Source: Synchiropus splendidus (taxonomy: Eukaryota; Chordata; Actinopteri; Syngnathiformes; Callionymidae). Taken from it: 64,000 nt of DNA. This document shows, piece after piece, positions 46,280 to 59,937 of the stretch; positions within the stretch are counted from its first letter, which is position 1, and the number at the start of each line of letters is the position of its first letter. The stretch is from the NCBI RefSeq assembly GCF_027744825.2, contig NC_071334.1, positions 63,276,937 through 63,340,936 of the forward strand, in the 5' to 3' direction. The position numbers and the translations under genes are program-made. Below the pieces are notes generated by a model, which was not told where the DNA came from, searched no databases, and was given only the letters and a program-made list of their open reading frames with translations.

Positions 46280-49200
46280 CTAAGTCACAGTGGGGCTGCC
46301 TCTACATCATCTCATGCCGAGGGAGACACAGAACTTAATGGAATAAAGCTTTTTCAGAATCATTTTGCTCTCCATTTGTGAAGTGGATTGATTTGCATGT
46401 TTTGTAGCAAAAATCAGGATTTCGGTAAACATCACTTCTCTGCCTGTCAACGGAACAATTTGGAATACAAGCAATTCCAAGCATGAAAGGAAGTTTCTTA
46501 GGTGGCTTCCAATCAAATGGAGGCACTCAAAGACGACTGTACTTTTTGGAGAAAATGTGCATGAATATAAATGATATTCATGTGGTGAGTCTTTAGAAAC
46601 AGTGTCAGAATTTTCAAGTTGGAAATATCTGCCCTGCAACCTCAGCTCCATCTTTAGTCAACTAGTCGGGAAAAAAAAAAAAAAAACATTTGAGTGACTT
46701 AAAATGGAACATACAATTTTTGTGTTGTTTTTATTTCCTTCCGCTCTTCTAAAACTAAACCCACCTCAAAGTTGTCTAAATCCCCTGCGAGCGATGGAAG
46801 CAGCAAACAAAAGCAGGAAAGACAAATGAGGTGATCCCTAACGAAGCTGCAGGGAGGAGAGACGATAATTCTGTGACGCCCACAACTTCTCCCAGCAGTC
46901 GGCTTCCTGCTCCTTTCAAAAGCTGGGTGATGGATCCCGCCTACGCTGCTTAGCGGCTGGCTTCCGCCCACCGCCCCTGGAGCCGCCCACCTTAAGCCGT
47001 TGCCAGGGCAACACATCACCATCATCATCACTGGTGAGCTGGAGGCGGACAGGATAGGGAGGGGTGGCGGTAGAGGCTGCCACGGCGAGCGGCAGCAAGC
47101 GGCAGCAAGCGTGGGCGTTCACCAGCTTCTCTCCGGAGAAAGCCTGTCTGAGGGAGAGAAGAGGTGGATGATGGGAGATGTGTGCGTCAGAGTGACTCAT
47201 CACACAAGTTTCACAACGTGTCAGTGTGACGCTGATGCAAGTAACCTCAAGTAACAAGAGATTTCAGGATCTTTTGAAGGAAATCTGACTATCTTGTAAA
47301 GACCATAGAGTCAAAATAGGTGGCTTATTTACACAGCTACACACAATCACAACCGAGCTGCAGCTATGACTAAGGCATTTGAGGTAGATCACAGTCATGG
47401 AAAAACACAAGGTCACTAAAAGCCTTTTAACTCATGAAATCTTTCTACTTGGGAGCAGACTAGGTACAGTTATTCACTAAGTCAACGCAAGAATTTGTAT
47501 TCTTTCATTTGTCGGTGGCTATTTTAGGTAAATAGAATAAAGAACATCAAGTCTACTTGTAAATGGTCAATAATGCGGTCTCAGTCACTTGTTGCGCCGC
47601 ATCATTAATATATCAATAAGTGTCCAGAAAAAGCGCTGCACAATCCAGTTGACAAAAATAAAGTTTAATGTTATGCGCTGAGTAACAAATCAAATATATT
47701 AGTGTTTAAAAAAAACAGGTGCATAACTCGGTGAAGCCTAATCTACCACTTTACACTGAACAGCGAGGAGACAAAAGGTCACACATGCACTGACGATTTA
47801 CAGATTTAACCACCATGTAGTTCTAAAACAGCGTTTCTCCTGCTCCTGGATCTCTCCAGCTCTTGGACGCATACATTTAGAGAGGAGTTGCTGGCTTATC
47901 TTACTCCTTTTTTATTTCCCAAGATCAATGGAGTTGATCTTCACTGTCTGCAGGTACAATTTTTCGCTCATATTTTGCGGAATGTTTCATGAACGCACAG
48001 GAGAAACACCGATTCACAGCACCAGTTCTCTTCAAATCCTCACTCATAACTAAACGTTACAAAATGTGCGCCTTTGAGTACAGTGCGCTAAAAGTAGGAC
48101 AAAACACAGTCGTAGGTGGTTTCTGTCTGTTGCAGATGACAGACGTACAGTTACTGAGCACATGACAAGATGAACAGATTGAACTCACATAAATATTGCA
48201 TTGTTCCGTCACTAGTCAGTCTACCTGCCAGGGCATATTTACACAGTGAGACAAACACATTTAAACACTGTTAATGTCATGAAGATGCTTCGAAACAGCA
48301 AAACATTTGCACTTACAGAAGAGTTGAACACTGCGATGAGCTAAGCCTAGTCAACGCTGTGATCGTCCCGCAAGGTTTATTTTTTTATTTTTTCATTGAC
48401 ACATTTTTTTGTTGGTTTCAAGTACATTAACACTATCGACACGAGATTAACATCAATATTACGCTTGAAGAGGAAACCCTGGTTGAGAGATTAGGCTAAC
48501 ACGATTAGGTATTTACAAACCCGAGGCCGGCGCTCAAGAGAGCAGCCAGGCAAGATAAATCACGTTTTTCCGTTGCCGCTGGTACAGAGACATGTGATTC
48601 AGTTCAACAGCAGCGCTCCGCTGAAGTGAAATCAACAAGTTACGGCGGGTTAGCTCAGCCACCGCGACAAACACAGCAACTCCTGTACACCTTGTTAGAG
48701 GACACTGCTTCTTTGCTCCAACAAAACAATCAAAACAGGCAGGTGCTGAGGCTGAATCTGAACTCAAAAGGAGGAACACTTTCATTACAGGCTGATTGAA
48801 TCTTTGGTTCTTGTGATAACATTATTGGAATGCGTTGAAGTTGAGTTTTAAGTGCTGTTTCACTAATTCATTTACTTTATCTCCACAGAGCTGTTTTCGA
48901 TGTGAAGGGTCCTAAACATGATTCCTCTTTACTGTGAGGGTTTGTGATCTGTATGTACTTCTGGCGTCACACGAAAATCACTTCCAACATGAAACCTTTA
49001 TACTCACTTTAATGTAAAGCAATTTACAGTCTACCTGGAAATAAACAACTCCTCATTGACTTTGATAACACTTCAAAACAAACAGAAACAGCCAGACAAA
49101 CATTGTATTCAGGTTTGCTGAAGTCCATTAAGAGAAATGTGGCCATAAATTTGAGCCAAGCGGCCGAACTTGATCTATAATGCCATACACATCCAGAATG

Positions 49201-49584
49201 CACTTGAGTCAAGATTCAGCCCACACAGAGACGCCTGCGACCTGATCGTCGAAAGTAAGCAACGACAAGGAAAGGAAAGACCAGGGTAAACAACATCCTC
49301 TCACAAATATTCCAAACATTTACAAATAATCAACAAAGACCCGCAGAGCATCCAGAGGCTTCTCAAAGTGCTCCTAGGTACTTTGGCAAATAGTTTGTCT
49401 TCTTTTCAACAAGAGTGAGGAAAAATTAAAGAAAAATAAATGCTATTTATGAGGCAACGTTGGTTGTTAAGGCTCTACTGTGGCTGTGCTTGCTTAGTAT
49501 CTATTGACGGTGGAAAGCTGCATACTGTCAAATGTGAGATAATGAACACAGGGAGGGCAGGAGTGGCGGGTGAGGCGGGAGGCA
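46280..49584. other. Region between gls and nab1; includes the nab1 3' UTR
   Basis: No gene is recognised. The part nearest 49584 must hold the nab1 3' UTR; a minus-strand AATAAA (tttatt at about 48376) would give a UTR of roughly 1.2 kb. Around 46900-47200 the DNA is GC-richer, with a short tandem gcggcagcaa repeat, but I find no exon. Confidence 0.4.
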
Positions 49585-52500
49585 CTACGTAGAATCTTCG
49601 GGCTCGGACTTGATGGCCTTCTTCTCTGCGTTGCTCGATGTTCGCTGTGACAAAGTCATCGTTCCGTTTTCTGTGGTAAGGAAAACATTGTTGAAACTGA
49701 AGCTGTCAGCTTCTTTAAATGTTTAGAAAGAGCATCGGGCGTCACTACGTATTTTTCCCTCGTGATTTCAGGAAGCTGACCTGTTGCTGGTGTTTTGGGC
49801 TCATCTGTGTTGTTGCTGCTGCTGTTGTTGTTGTTGTTGTTGTTGCTGTTGTTGTGGTTGTGATGTCGCTTTAGCTCGTTGGCTAGCTGCTTGCCCAGCG
49901 GCAGCTCGCCCTCCGGCATGGTTTGACTGACAACCCTCAGGTTGAGCGGCCGTTCCTCTGAAAACACAATGACATCAGTTATTTACCAACGTTGAAGAGC
50001 ATCGAGGGTGTTCAAATGACGATAGATATTGATTCCCAAAACCACGTCTCAAATCTGGAATATCAGACGGTGTTCTTCTTTGTGTTCTGAACGACCGATG
50101 TGTGACGTGATGACAGGCGGCGAAGGAGGAAAAGGCTTAGAATGGCAGCGATGGGAGAAAGAAAACTAGACAGAGAGCGAGAGAGACGCCCCCCTCCAGG
50201 CGACTGGCTGGAGGTAAACAAGTGTGGGCGGGATAATTACAGGTGCATTGTGGGATTTACGGGTTATAATGAGCTGTCGGGAGTGGGTGAGGGAGACGAA
50301 GGCTTGAGAATGAGACAGGCCCAGAGGAGAAGTGAGATCCGGACTAATGATGTTTCACGTTTTCTCCTCTATCAGAGAGTAAAAGGATTAAAAGATTGTC
50401 ACCGCTGGCGAAGGAGAGTCAAAACGTCTTGTATTTGTCATCACGTGTCCCGAAACCTCGTCGTCGTCCAGATGAGCTGAACTGCCTTTCCGTGAAAAGT
50501 ACCCAAGCATTTTAAGTGTTCCTCTCTAACCTTGAAACCATTCACATCATCTCATTTTTAAGCGCTGAAATTGGCAGCAGCTGATGTAACGGCTGCGTGT
50601 TAAAAACACATGAGTTTCACACTTATGATGATCCAAGTCATAGATAAGCCTTGAACCCAAAAGCATGACTGAACTACCTTTAGATTTCACTCTGCATTTA
50701 CATCTTCCAAACGTGTTTGACAGTAACAGTACCCTGGTGGTCTCTGGCAGCATCACCGCTGGCTCCATTGGTGTTCTGTGCGCTGTTAAGGTACTTGAGG
50801 GCGGCGGGGGGGATCCTCCAATCTAGAGCCTGCAGTCGCTCCTGGACAGCAGCATCCTGAAGGATCTCCATCTGTCTGGCCAGGAGTCGCTCCAGCTGCA
50901 TCTGAGACCAACGGAATCAGTTACTGGTTGAGAGTGGAACCAAACTTAGTCGGAATAATGTGTACCAAAACTTCAATAAAAGAAAGGCTTTGAACCTAGA
51001 TGGATGTTCGAAAACATATTTTACGACAAGAGATCAAACAAAAAACCCACGGCATCATTTCACCACGTCTAGCACTGACATCCCTTCGATTTCAAGCACT
51101 CATACTAGTCCTGCAATGCACTGCAACAGTTGAAGCCAAGAGCCACGTGGAGAGAATTCATCTAAATTTTCAGCCCTGTTTGGAACTGCACTTGGACTTG
51201 GCCTTTCAGTGGGATTGTCTGACTCAAGACATGCCTGTCATTTATAGAAACAAACTGGTATTTCAAAGTGAACTCAGCTCATGATGACCGACCCATAATG
51301 CTCAGCAATTGGAGGAAGAAACTGGGGCACAATTTCAGTCTCCTGTACCTGCAGGTTCCGACCAATGCTCTCGTCTCCTTTGGACTTGGCGCTAGCCAGT
51401 TGCTCCCTGAGCATCTCCTGCCTCATGTGAATTGCCTGCAGCGCCTCTTGGATGTCAAAGAAGTTTTCCTGCAAGCATACATGTATTAATATTGCTTTTC
51501 TTTCATCACTCCACTCATTTTTACTGTGTGCATTAGCTGTCACTTTATATCCAGGGACATGCATTTCTTGGAGCGGTTGTTCTTCACACATGTTTCCTAT
51601 CACAAGCTCTGGAATCTCTGAGACGTCTTTGTTCTCAAGCAAGAATACTCAGAGGACCATGCATGAGGGAACTTAGTTCGACATTGAAAAGAGGATGTTT
51701 GAGAGTGACTTAAGGAGCCCTACTGACAGACCAGAAGTATCCTCTTTTTCTCCATCGCTTTTTGACAGCAAACAGAAGACAAAGCTACTTACTTCTGTTT
51801 TTATCCTTTTCGGCGACGGCTCATCTCTGTCTCCACACCGGGACCTAAAGACAATGAATAAATGAGAACGTCTTTTAACAAAGAATTTGTCGTTTGTCAA
51901 TTTGAACTTGGGGATTTAGTTCTGTAGACTAGCAGACATGGGACTTGGTCAGAACAAACACGCTTCTGTGCATGTGTGCATTAGACATGTGGGATTTAAT
52001 AATGTTTCACAGGCCATTTTTACCAATAACCTGCTGAGTATGAACTAGGAAGAGCAGTGATGTTGTGTCAGTTATGCCTTTGATCTCATAATATCTGTTT
52101 GGACCTTGTTGAATTAATGGTCATTATAAAGCAGACAAAAATATTTCATCTCAATCATTCACTTCAGATGGATTCCAGACAAAAGGAGATGAACTCAAGA
52201 ACGTGCAGAAAATGAAAACTCAAGTCTCGTCGTACGAGCAGACGTACTTGCTGGTTCGATAGGTGTACTTGTATGTGACTTCTCTGGAGATCTGTCGGGC
52301 CAGTCCAAACAACTCGTCGCGCCGGGTCAGCAGAGCCACATCCCTCATACACAGCTGCGCAGCCGCCTCGTTCACAGTCAGCTGTAACACAGGCAGGTCA
52401 GTGACGTGGACCCCCACAGACACTTCATCACTCAGACGTTAAGAGTCTAACCTCGTGCAGGGTCAAGTGTTTGCCGTCCCGTCTCTTGGAGTCAAATCGT

Positions 52501-53248
52501 CCATAGATGGCGCTATATTTTCTAATCTCATCTTCCCGTCGCGGGTCATCGTCGCTCATTTCAAAGATGTGTCCAATCATCTTTGCTAGTTTTTTGTTGT
52601 TCTTCAGCTGATCTTTGACCTCGGACAAGTCCGATTTTGGAAGTCCTGGTGCCATCCGGTCCACGCACTCCAGGACCGACTGCACGGCGGCAGTGTCCAG
52701 AGCCTCGAGGCCATCTCTGGGAGACGACGGTGAGCCGAGGTCAGAGGGCGAAAGGCTGTGCTCGCTGTCGTTGCTGTGACCCGACCAGAACCGAGCGTCA
52801 CTCCCGCCTTGGAGTGGTGAGCTGCCTGATGCTTTGTCTCGAGACACTTCCAGCTTTCCCGCGTCAGAGCAAGCGGCGCCGATGCCTTTAGACATCTTAA
52901 CACTGCCTGCACGGTCCTGGCTCCCTAGAAGAGTCGGGGAGCCTTCTGGGAGCTTGTAGACAGGGATGCTGCACACAGGCAGCGAGGTGAGCGGCTGATT
53001 AAAGATAGCCGGGTTGGTGACCCAGTCCCGCAGCGCCTTCTGCAGTCTGCGTACATGCAGCGGCTTGCTAGCCATGCCCACCAAGGCCATGATCTCCAGA
53101 AACTCCTCCTCCCCAGCTTCACACAACTGCTGCACATCGTCCCCGCCCTGCTGAATGAAGGCCTCGTAGTAGTAGAGGAGGTTCGCCCGCTGCAGTATCC
53201 GGTAGAGCTGCAGCTCACCAAGAGTCCTCGGCAACACTGCTGCCATAC
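49585..53248 (-). CDS. nab1: NAB1, EGR-binding transcriptional corepressor, 510 aa, 7 coding exons
   Basis: Exons in reading order: 53248-52452 (ATG at 53246), 52381-52248, 51844-51793, 51468-51349, 50901-50733, 49957-49781, 49670-49585. The coding total is 511 codons with the stop. The NCD1 domain, which binds the repression domain of EGR1/EGR2 in the nucleus, spans about residues 4-82 ([34 protein letters not shown]). A serine-rich linker follows, then NCD2 ([42 protein letters not shown]). The C-terminus has RPLNLR and ends IKSEPEDST, with a sumoylation-type motif at Lys503. NCD2 and the ERPLNLR block identify the NAB family. The N-terminus and tail fit NAB1 better than NAB2, and linkage to gls and stat1 agrees. 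An Asn/Ser run at residues 459-473 is unusual. The gene is intact. Confidence 0.94.
49809..49865 (-). repeat. nab1: Coding (AAC)n tract giving an Asn/Ser run in NAB1
   Basis: Mostly AAC and AGC codons give His/Asn/Ser from residue 455 to 473, with seven Asn in a row at 462-468. The DNA is a near-pure trinucleotide repeat, so its length may vary. To my knowledge mammalian NAB1 has no such run at this place. Confidence 0.85.
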
Positions 53249-55217
53249 CTGCATGAAGACAGCAACCACTTAATGCTGAGGAACAGACCAGATGTCACTC
53301 CATCAGCCACTCATGTACGGATACATTGCAGTGATGCTGATGCCGCCAGCCAATCCTCATCTCTGACTGAAGAACACCAAGACATTCCAAGGCCAATGTG
53401 GATATATATCTTGCTGAAGAAGTGTTATTGTGCACCATAATATTAACCCTTCAGTATCTATCACACGTCTCCCTTCTCAGTGTCTCAGACACAGTCTAAT
53501 ACTTAGGTGGGCAAAGTAGGCTATATTGGCAAGAGAAAAACAATCCTAAATAAAAGTAAATAGTTATTCTTAAGAGAATCATTTTATTTTTTTTATTTCT
53601 GAATTAGATTCTTTAAAAAGTGACGCTCATTTCATCAGCACTTTTTGTCTGGCAAAATGAATAAAACGATGATATCGAAGCAAGTACAGTGTAATAAACT
53701 GTCTATATTTACATGTTTTATCCAGAGTTTTGTTCCAATCATTATTTCTTCGTTCATTAATGTGGATTTATTTTGAAAATATTTAAATAAAATGAAATTA
53801 TATGAATTAAAGTAGACAATGGCATGGTGTAACTGCACTTTTCCCTTTTTTGTAATGCTTTTTTCCTCAAAATTTATGTTTCATTTAAGACGCTTTTTCT
53901 TCTGTCCTTCTGCCTTTAGCTTGACGGACCCTCATGTTTGTCACAAGAAAGAATGTGTGGGTTTATTTTGAAAATAGTTAAATAAAATGCAATTATTTGT
54001 ATTCAAGTAAGCAGACAATCACATGATGTAATAGCACTTTCCCCTTTTGTGTAATGTTTATTTCACAAAATGTATGTTTGATTTAAAATGCTATTTCTTC
54101 TGTCCTTCTGTCTTTAGCTTGACGGGCCCTGACATTTCTCACAGGTCCACTCTACAGCACGGCAGTGACGCTAACATATGCACTGTCCCCTCACTCATGA
54201 ATGAGATCAAGAGAGGCTCTTCAGGCAGCATTCACCTGAACACTTTCCCTAAAACAAATACATTCACCAAGCTATATATGCGTCACAAGGTTGCACGTCA
54301 GAGTCACATATTTCAGAAACACCCAAGCTGTGCCTTTCGGATTATCTGCAGTTGTAGAAGTTTCTGGTGCCGTTGAATGTGAAGCACACACAGCTACAAG
54401 TTGCAAGATTTCAACTCGGATGAAGCCAAAACAAAAGCACTGGGCTAGTGAAGCTCCACACTGTCTGGGCTGCGAGGGGGGTGGCGGTCACCAAGATTAC
54501 ATGCCGCTCCCCACCCCTGCAGGATGTGTGGGTGGTGGACTCGCCCTGAATACACAAAAAGCTGTCTATGTGAGCACACCGGCCTCCAGAGCTCCGTCAG
54601 ACTCGTTTGGTCGTTGAATTACTCACCCTGCTTGACATGTGAACACAGTCACTGAAATCACTTCAGAACTGGTGCAGCTTCGAAGTCGTCAAACAGAGTC
54701 AACTTGGGTCACTGCTCGGTCTAATCTCCATCAATAAGGACTAAATATGGGTCATGACCATAGATGGGGTGGTAATAACTGTCAGCTGCAACTCTACTAC
54801 TGTGATGTACTGATATTGATATTCATGACAAAGCGTGCACGAGCCGATGTGCCACTCTTGTCAAGTTGACAGTAGTCAGTGACACACAGACACAGCAGAG
54901 ATTTGAACAAGTGAACCGTTGTTTTTCATTCGACCAGACAGTTATTGTGTGCGAGGCGTCTTCAGCCTCCAACAGCCTAATTATAGTTGGATTATTTTGA
55001 GAATGCAGCTATTAATATCCCTGCAGAGGCTAATTATAGCTCCAGATTCATTCAACTTAGTAATTACACAAAGTTTCAGAGGCAAATAACATGCCAGGTT
55101 GATCTTCTGCATCTGACCTATATGTGGCATTGTTGTGTCAGGAGTGTGATTTTTGACGTGCCGCGTGTCGTTATAATTCCGTCCATCTAAGAGTTCAATT
55201 GTGTTCCGCGTCCTCAC
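53249..55217 (-). other. nab1: Intron between the untranslated and first coding exon of nab1
   Basis: This interval holds no coding exon that I can find. It contains a two-copy tandem duplication (53761-54148) and otherwise AT-rich sequence. Confidence 0.5.
53761..54148. repeat. Two-copy imperfect tandem repeat, unit about 194 bp
   Basis: The unit starting tgtggatttattttgaaaat at 53761 returns at 53955 as tgtgggtttattttgaaaat. The likeness holds through to tttagcttgacggaccct / tttagcttgacgggccct near the unit ends. The copies differ at perhaps one base in six to eight, so the duplication is not recent. Confidence 0.85.
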
Positions 55218-55560
55218 CTGGTGGGTTGTTGGACCCCGTCTGATGCGCTCCGCTCCGCTTCGTATCCACTATCCAGGTTCTCCGTCCTCCTCAGTGCATA
55301 CAAGCCCGGTGGAGTTGTTTTCACGCCAAACAAAAATCAAAACAGCAAGACGCTAAATCCTTCAGATCGGTGTCTGAAATGACAATAATTTGACACCAAA
55401 ATTAAAAGCCTGACGCTTTACGATGCTTGACTCAAAACACTTTTAGCTGTCGGGGTGGAAATAAAGAAGACGCCGCTGACCTTTGCGCGTCTCTAAGTGC
55501 TTCAATCTCCTGTGTGTGGAAGCGAGTGTGAGCGTGTCTCCCCGCGCCGTTGTTACCCAA
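55218..55560 (-). other. nab1: Probable untranslated first exon and promoter of nab1
   Basis: The first coding exon of nab1 begins two bases before its ATG, directly after a splice acceptor, so an upstream exon is required. A good minus-strand donor (cag/gtgagg) lies at 55218/55217, next to GC-richer sequence to about 55560. The right-hand end of the exon is not visible. Confidence 0.45.
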
Positions 55561-57290
55561 CCAAGCCAAACACACACTTCCTGAGAGATGACAAAATAAA
55601 AGTCCCCGGCAGCCGCTGACGCACCAGGACGCTGTCGATCTGTGATTCGTCCCTCAGCTAAATGTTGATTTCAAAACCACAGTTAATCAGCCAACTGTGC
55701 GCACCCACCATTATAAGGGGGCGTTCGCTTTACATAATACTTAAAAGTCCTCTGGATCACTTAAACAGTGTCTGTACAATTTGGAGATTACTGTGACTGA
55801 GCGAACACAAATAAATTGAGACTAATTTAGATGATATAGAAACATATTTTTAGGTAGCAATAATAAATGCAATAATAGAAAATGGAAACTCAACAGATGG
55901 TTCATTTCGCAGTATGGGTGTATCTGTTCCAGTGATTTAATCCCAAATAAGCTGTACAGTCATCCAGTCGCGTACTTATTCGTTAGTAGTTTAGAAATGG
56001 TTAACTGTCATTCCACCGTGAGTCTGGCTCAGCCAGTTTGAATGAACTGAACTCGGATCTAAGATCAGAAGGAATCAAAAAGTTTCTATCTTTGGAATAT
56101 CGTTTGATGCAATTAACGCGCTTAAAATAAAATAAATGCCTAATACAGCGACATGGATTGCAGTGTTTATCATCCTCTGCGTAGGAGAAAAACAAAATAA
56201 ATAACGGGATATGAATCGTTTTATACACGCTCAATGAAACGTCAATGAATTTATTTTGTCGACACGTCCGGTTCACTTCATGTATACTTCCGGGAGCTTC
56301 ATGCAACACCAAAGTAAAGTGGGATATTCCGCGCTCTCTCTCTCTCTCAGTCTGAGTCTCTCTCTTCTCCATCTCTCGCCCACGCAGCTCCCTGTGTGAC
56401 GCAAATGCGCGCGTGGGAGGCCTCGCGGGGCGTGGGAGGCTTCAGCGCGGAATACCGAGCTGAGCAGGTTGATCTCACACGCACAAACCACACACACGCA
56501 CTCGCTTTGAAATTCTTCTGCACTGTTGACATTATTAGTTTGGTGCCGCATCAATAACTGTGTCTGCTGTTGTCGGGAAACTTCTTCGACGTTAAAAACT
56601 GACAACAGAAAGGCGTTCAGAGAACGAAGCGTTGGATGTGGATCAGCACCTCTGAATGGGAAACAGATGAAACGTGGAAAAGTCCTGGAGTTAGTTGTGA
56701 CGGATAAAAAAAAAATGACATGAGACGTAAATAAATCAACAGATATGGAAATGCAATCATCCAAAAGGAAATGAAATATGGAAAATAATAACGTGAATGA
56801 TTGAATGATAAAGTATTATTTAAATAAATATAAAACATGGTAATTATCATTTTTAATCTCTGCATTACTTGTCCCTCATATTTGGTGCTTTTCTTCCCGT
56901 CGACCTGCGATTAAGTGTTTTAGTTTGGGGTGGAATCTAGGTGTTGACTCGATTTGATGCTTGAGACTGGTTGACAAGGTCAGAGGTCACCGCGTCAGGA
57001 AGTTTCAGAACTGAGACTGTCGCTGCCACAGCATGGCGCTTCCATCCGACCCACACCGCTACCATCCCTCTGCCTCACCGCCTTCCCATCTATGAGCTAT
57101 TTTGGGGAACGGGAGCAGCCACAGACAGAGTTAAACCCCAGGGATGGGAACAGAACCCCCTCTGCTCCTCCACTCAGCATAGGAACACATGCACTTCCTG
57201 AAATTACTGCTAAGGCTTGGCTACAAACACCCCACAATAAGATTCAAAGTGTCACCAGAAATATATATTTTAAAGTACCATCTATCAGGG
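55560..57290. other. Upstream flank of nab1
   Basis: No gene is recognised. A CpG-rich patch lies at 56330-56470 and contains CT-repeats and two GCGTGGGAG motifs. It might be an upstream promoter or enhancer of nab1 or of a gene I cannot see. Confidence 0.4.
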
Positions 57291-57293
57291 CAC

Positions 57294-57298
<5 letters not shown>

Positions 57299-57388
<90 letters not shown>
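57299..57388. repeat. Long (AT)n microsatellite
   Basis: About 45 uninterrupted AT units. Apparent proteins of alternating Tyr and Ile in several frames are only this repeat translated. Confidence 0.97.
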
Positions 57389-57391
<3 letters not shown>

Positions 57392-59655
57392 TCCGTTTTA
57401 GGGGCATCATTTAAACTTAGGCACAACCCTTATTTGTTTCGCTTGATCTGTAAAACACAGTTTTTAAGTACACATTCACCTTTGTTCATGTTTATATGGC
57501 AGTATTTGTTGAATTAAAATGTTACAGTCTTATATAACATTCTCCGATCGTGAATGGCATTTTCCAAAAGGTTTTTTGCACTAAAATAGAGAGTGTAATT
57601 GTACATGACTGTGACTACAAAAATGTGTGTTTTAAACATGTAGCATCTCTAAACTGGATGACGCTTTAGGTAAATATACATTTCATATAAAAGTAGACTC
57701 TAAGCTGCTTTCCTGGTCCGGGGACATTAATGTGTTTTCCTCACAGGGAGCAGGTGGGCAGGTAGGATTCCTGACCGCCCACCTTCATCCTCTAAATCCT
57801 CGTCTGGCTGCTGCTCTTTCTCTCTCTATGTGTGTGTGTGTGTGTGTGTGTGTTTTAATGCAGATACGACCTTCTGAAGGTTCTCATGGAGCTGCGCGGC
57901 AGACGTGGATCAAATCAACTTCAGACAGACGAGCACGAATCGCTCCCCCGTCTCTTCTCTCTCAGATACCTTATAGTAAGAACCAAACAAATTAAAACAA
58001 GCACACTGGCAAGAAAAAAGAGGCTCGCCCACACGGCGATGCGGGTCGACACCCAGGCTGCCTGTTCAAACAAGTCCCAGGACGTTGACAGCACAGCCTG
58101 TTTAGATTGAAGAATAGTCGGAGGCCAGTCGTCACTTTGTCCCTTTAGAGATGGTGTGAGTAGTTTGGATTGAGCCGCCATCATGGTCAGACATAATAAT
58201 GGAGAAGCACGGGCTGTTATCCTTTACTACCGCAAGCAGGAAATATTATCTGTCCGACAGAGCTGAAACAAAGTTTAGTAGTTCAGACACCGAGGGATAT
58301 TTTTGGATCGTCTGTTATTTTATTGTTAAAAAACATGCTTTTTAGTTTACTATTTCACATCAGCTCAATGTAAAATGCATTACATTTGAAAGTCTCGCCT
58401 TACAACCGGAAGTTCCTCAGGGATGAGCTCTGACAACTACGCAGTGTAAAGTCACATGTAAATTGGCTGGTAGGTTTTGATCACCTGATGTTTACGTAAT
58501 AGATATTTTGCCATAGCAGATATATTCATGTAGGTCAGATGGTCATGTGACCAGAAGTAGTAGAAATGAATGGGGGCATCTTAAGAACAGTTGTAAATGC
58601 AAATGAACCGACCCAACAACAATAACAATAATAATCATAATAACAATAATAATAACATAAGAACAATGATAATAACAACAACAAGAATAATAATACTAAA
58701 TCAAACTGAATACAGAAACTATTAGTCAAAGAGACACATACATTTATTTCGGACTTCAAGTTACTTTTTCCAAAGTAAATCACAAAATACTTAAAAACAT
58801 TCTGTGTTCAGCTTGGACTCGGTCTTGGACTTGGTCTCGCCCCCTCACTGGTCCCAACTGGGTTTGGTGGTGTCGAGGACAACACTACTGAATGATATAA
58901 GGTGCATGGGCAGCTACAATAATGGCAGCACTTTGTCGCAGGCAAATTGTTTAACTTGAACTTAGATGTGGAGCTACTGTTAAGAATCTATGCTGAATCA
59001 AGCATTTGGAAAGGTTTAGAAATTCAATCAAGAGGAGTGGAGTTATTATGTTTTCTCTCAGCCGTCTAAATAAAAGTTCTCATGTCAGTCATTTGCAGAG
59101 AGTGGGCGTCATGTTCTAATATATTTATATATTTTTGGCATCCTTCCCTCCCGCTGGAACCTCCAAACAGTGGATGTGTGTCATCTGGCGCGAAGCCTCT
59201 TCATTTTCCGCAAGACGCCTGCTCTCCTCATTTCAGCGGCTCCCCCTCCTCCCGCTCTCTCCCCCCTGGAGTCAAAGCACATTTCAATGACACACCCACG
59301 CCCGGGCCTGTCAGCCCCTCGCCCTGTCAGAGCGCCCACGCTGCTCCGCTCCCCTCAGTCTCCTCCCCGCCAACCCACATCCTGAGCACTCAGGAGGCAA
59401 AAAAAAAAACTCTTTTCTTGCTTCCAAGTTTTTCTTTAAATGACAAAGAGTTGTATCTTTAGGGGCTGATGGTCTTCAGTGTCCCTGTGCGCTTATCTGT
59501 TTACATGGATGTGGCCAGAGAATAGACTTACTTTACGTTTCTTGAATCAACACTGTGTGTGCGTGCACGGTCCCCTGGTTAGCAGAGTTTGAGAAAGTGT
59601 GGGATGGTTTCATCAGCTTATGTCTGACTGAACACGTGTGTGTGCCTGCGTGGGT

Positions 59656-59695
<40 letters not shown>

Positions 59696-59937
59696 GGGGA
59701 GATATGTGTGTACGTGTAAGCACACATTACCCTTGTGTGTGGGTGTTTTGGGCAAGGATGTGTGTGGGAGTTGTGAGCGTAGGCGGAGGTCATGTGACAT
59801 CCAGATAGAGACTGGAGTGTTGGTGTGTGTGAGAAAAAAAAGTTTACAGCAGCAGAAGTGAGAAGAAAATCTGCCGCCTTCATCGAGTCACACCCAAATC
59901 TGAGTGACAAGATGGAAAACGCGCTTTGAATTCGCTG
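57389..59937. other. Intergenic, repeat-rich sequence right of nab1
   Basis: It contains (TG)n at 57829-57853, an AAT/AAC-rich tract at about 58616-58700 and (GT)n at 59657-59692. I see no exon that I can support. Confidence 0.45.
59657..59692. repeat. (GT)n microsatellite
   Basis: About 18 uninterrupted GT units inside a longer TG-rich, hypervariable-looking stretch. Confidence 0.95.

Noticed and set aside
56273..56764. A 163-codon minus-strand open frame upstream of nab1
   Set aside because: No domain, low-complexity content, no supporting splice sites. The region is better read as a CpG-rich regulatory patch.
57092..57517. Open frames of repeating Tyr-Ile near 57.3 kb
   Set aside because: They are translations of the (AT)n microsatellite.
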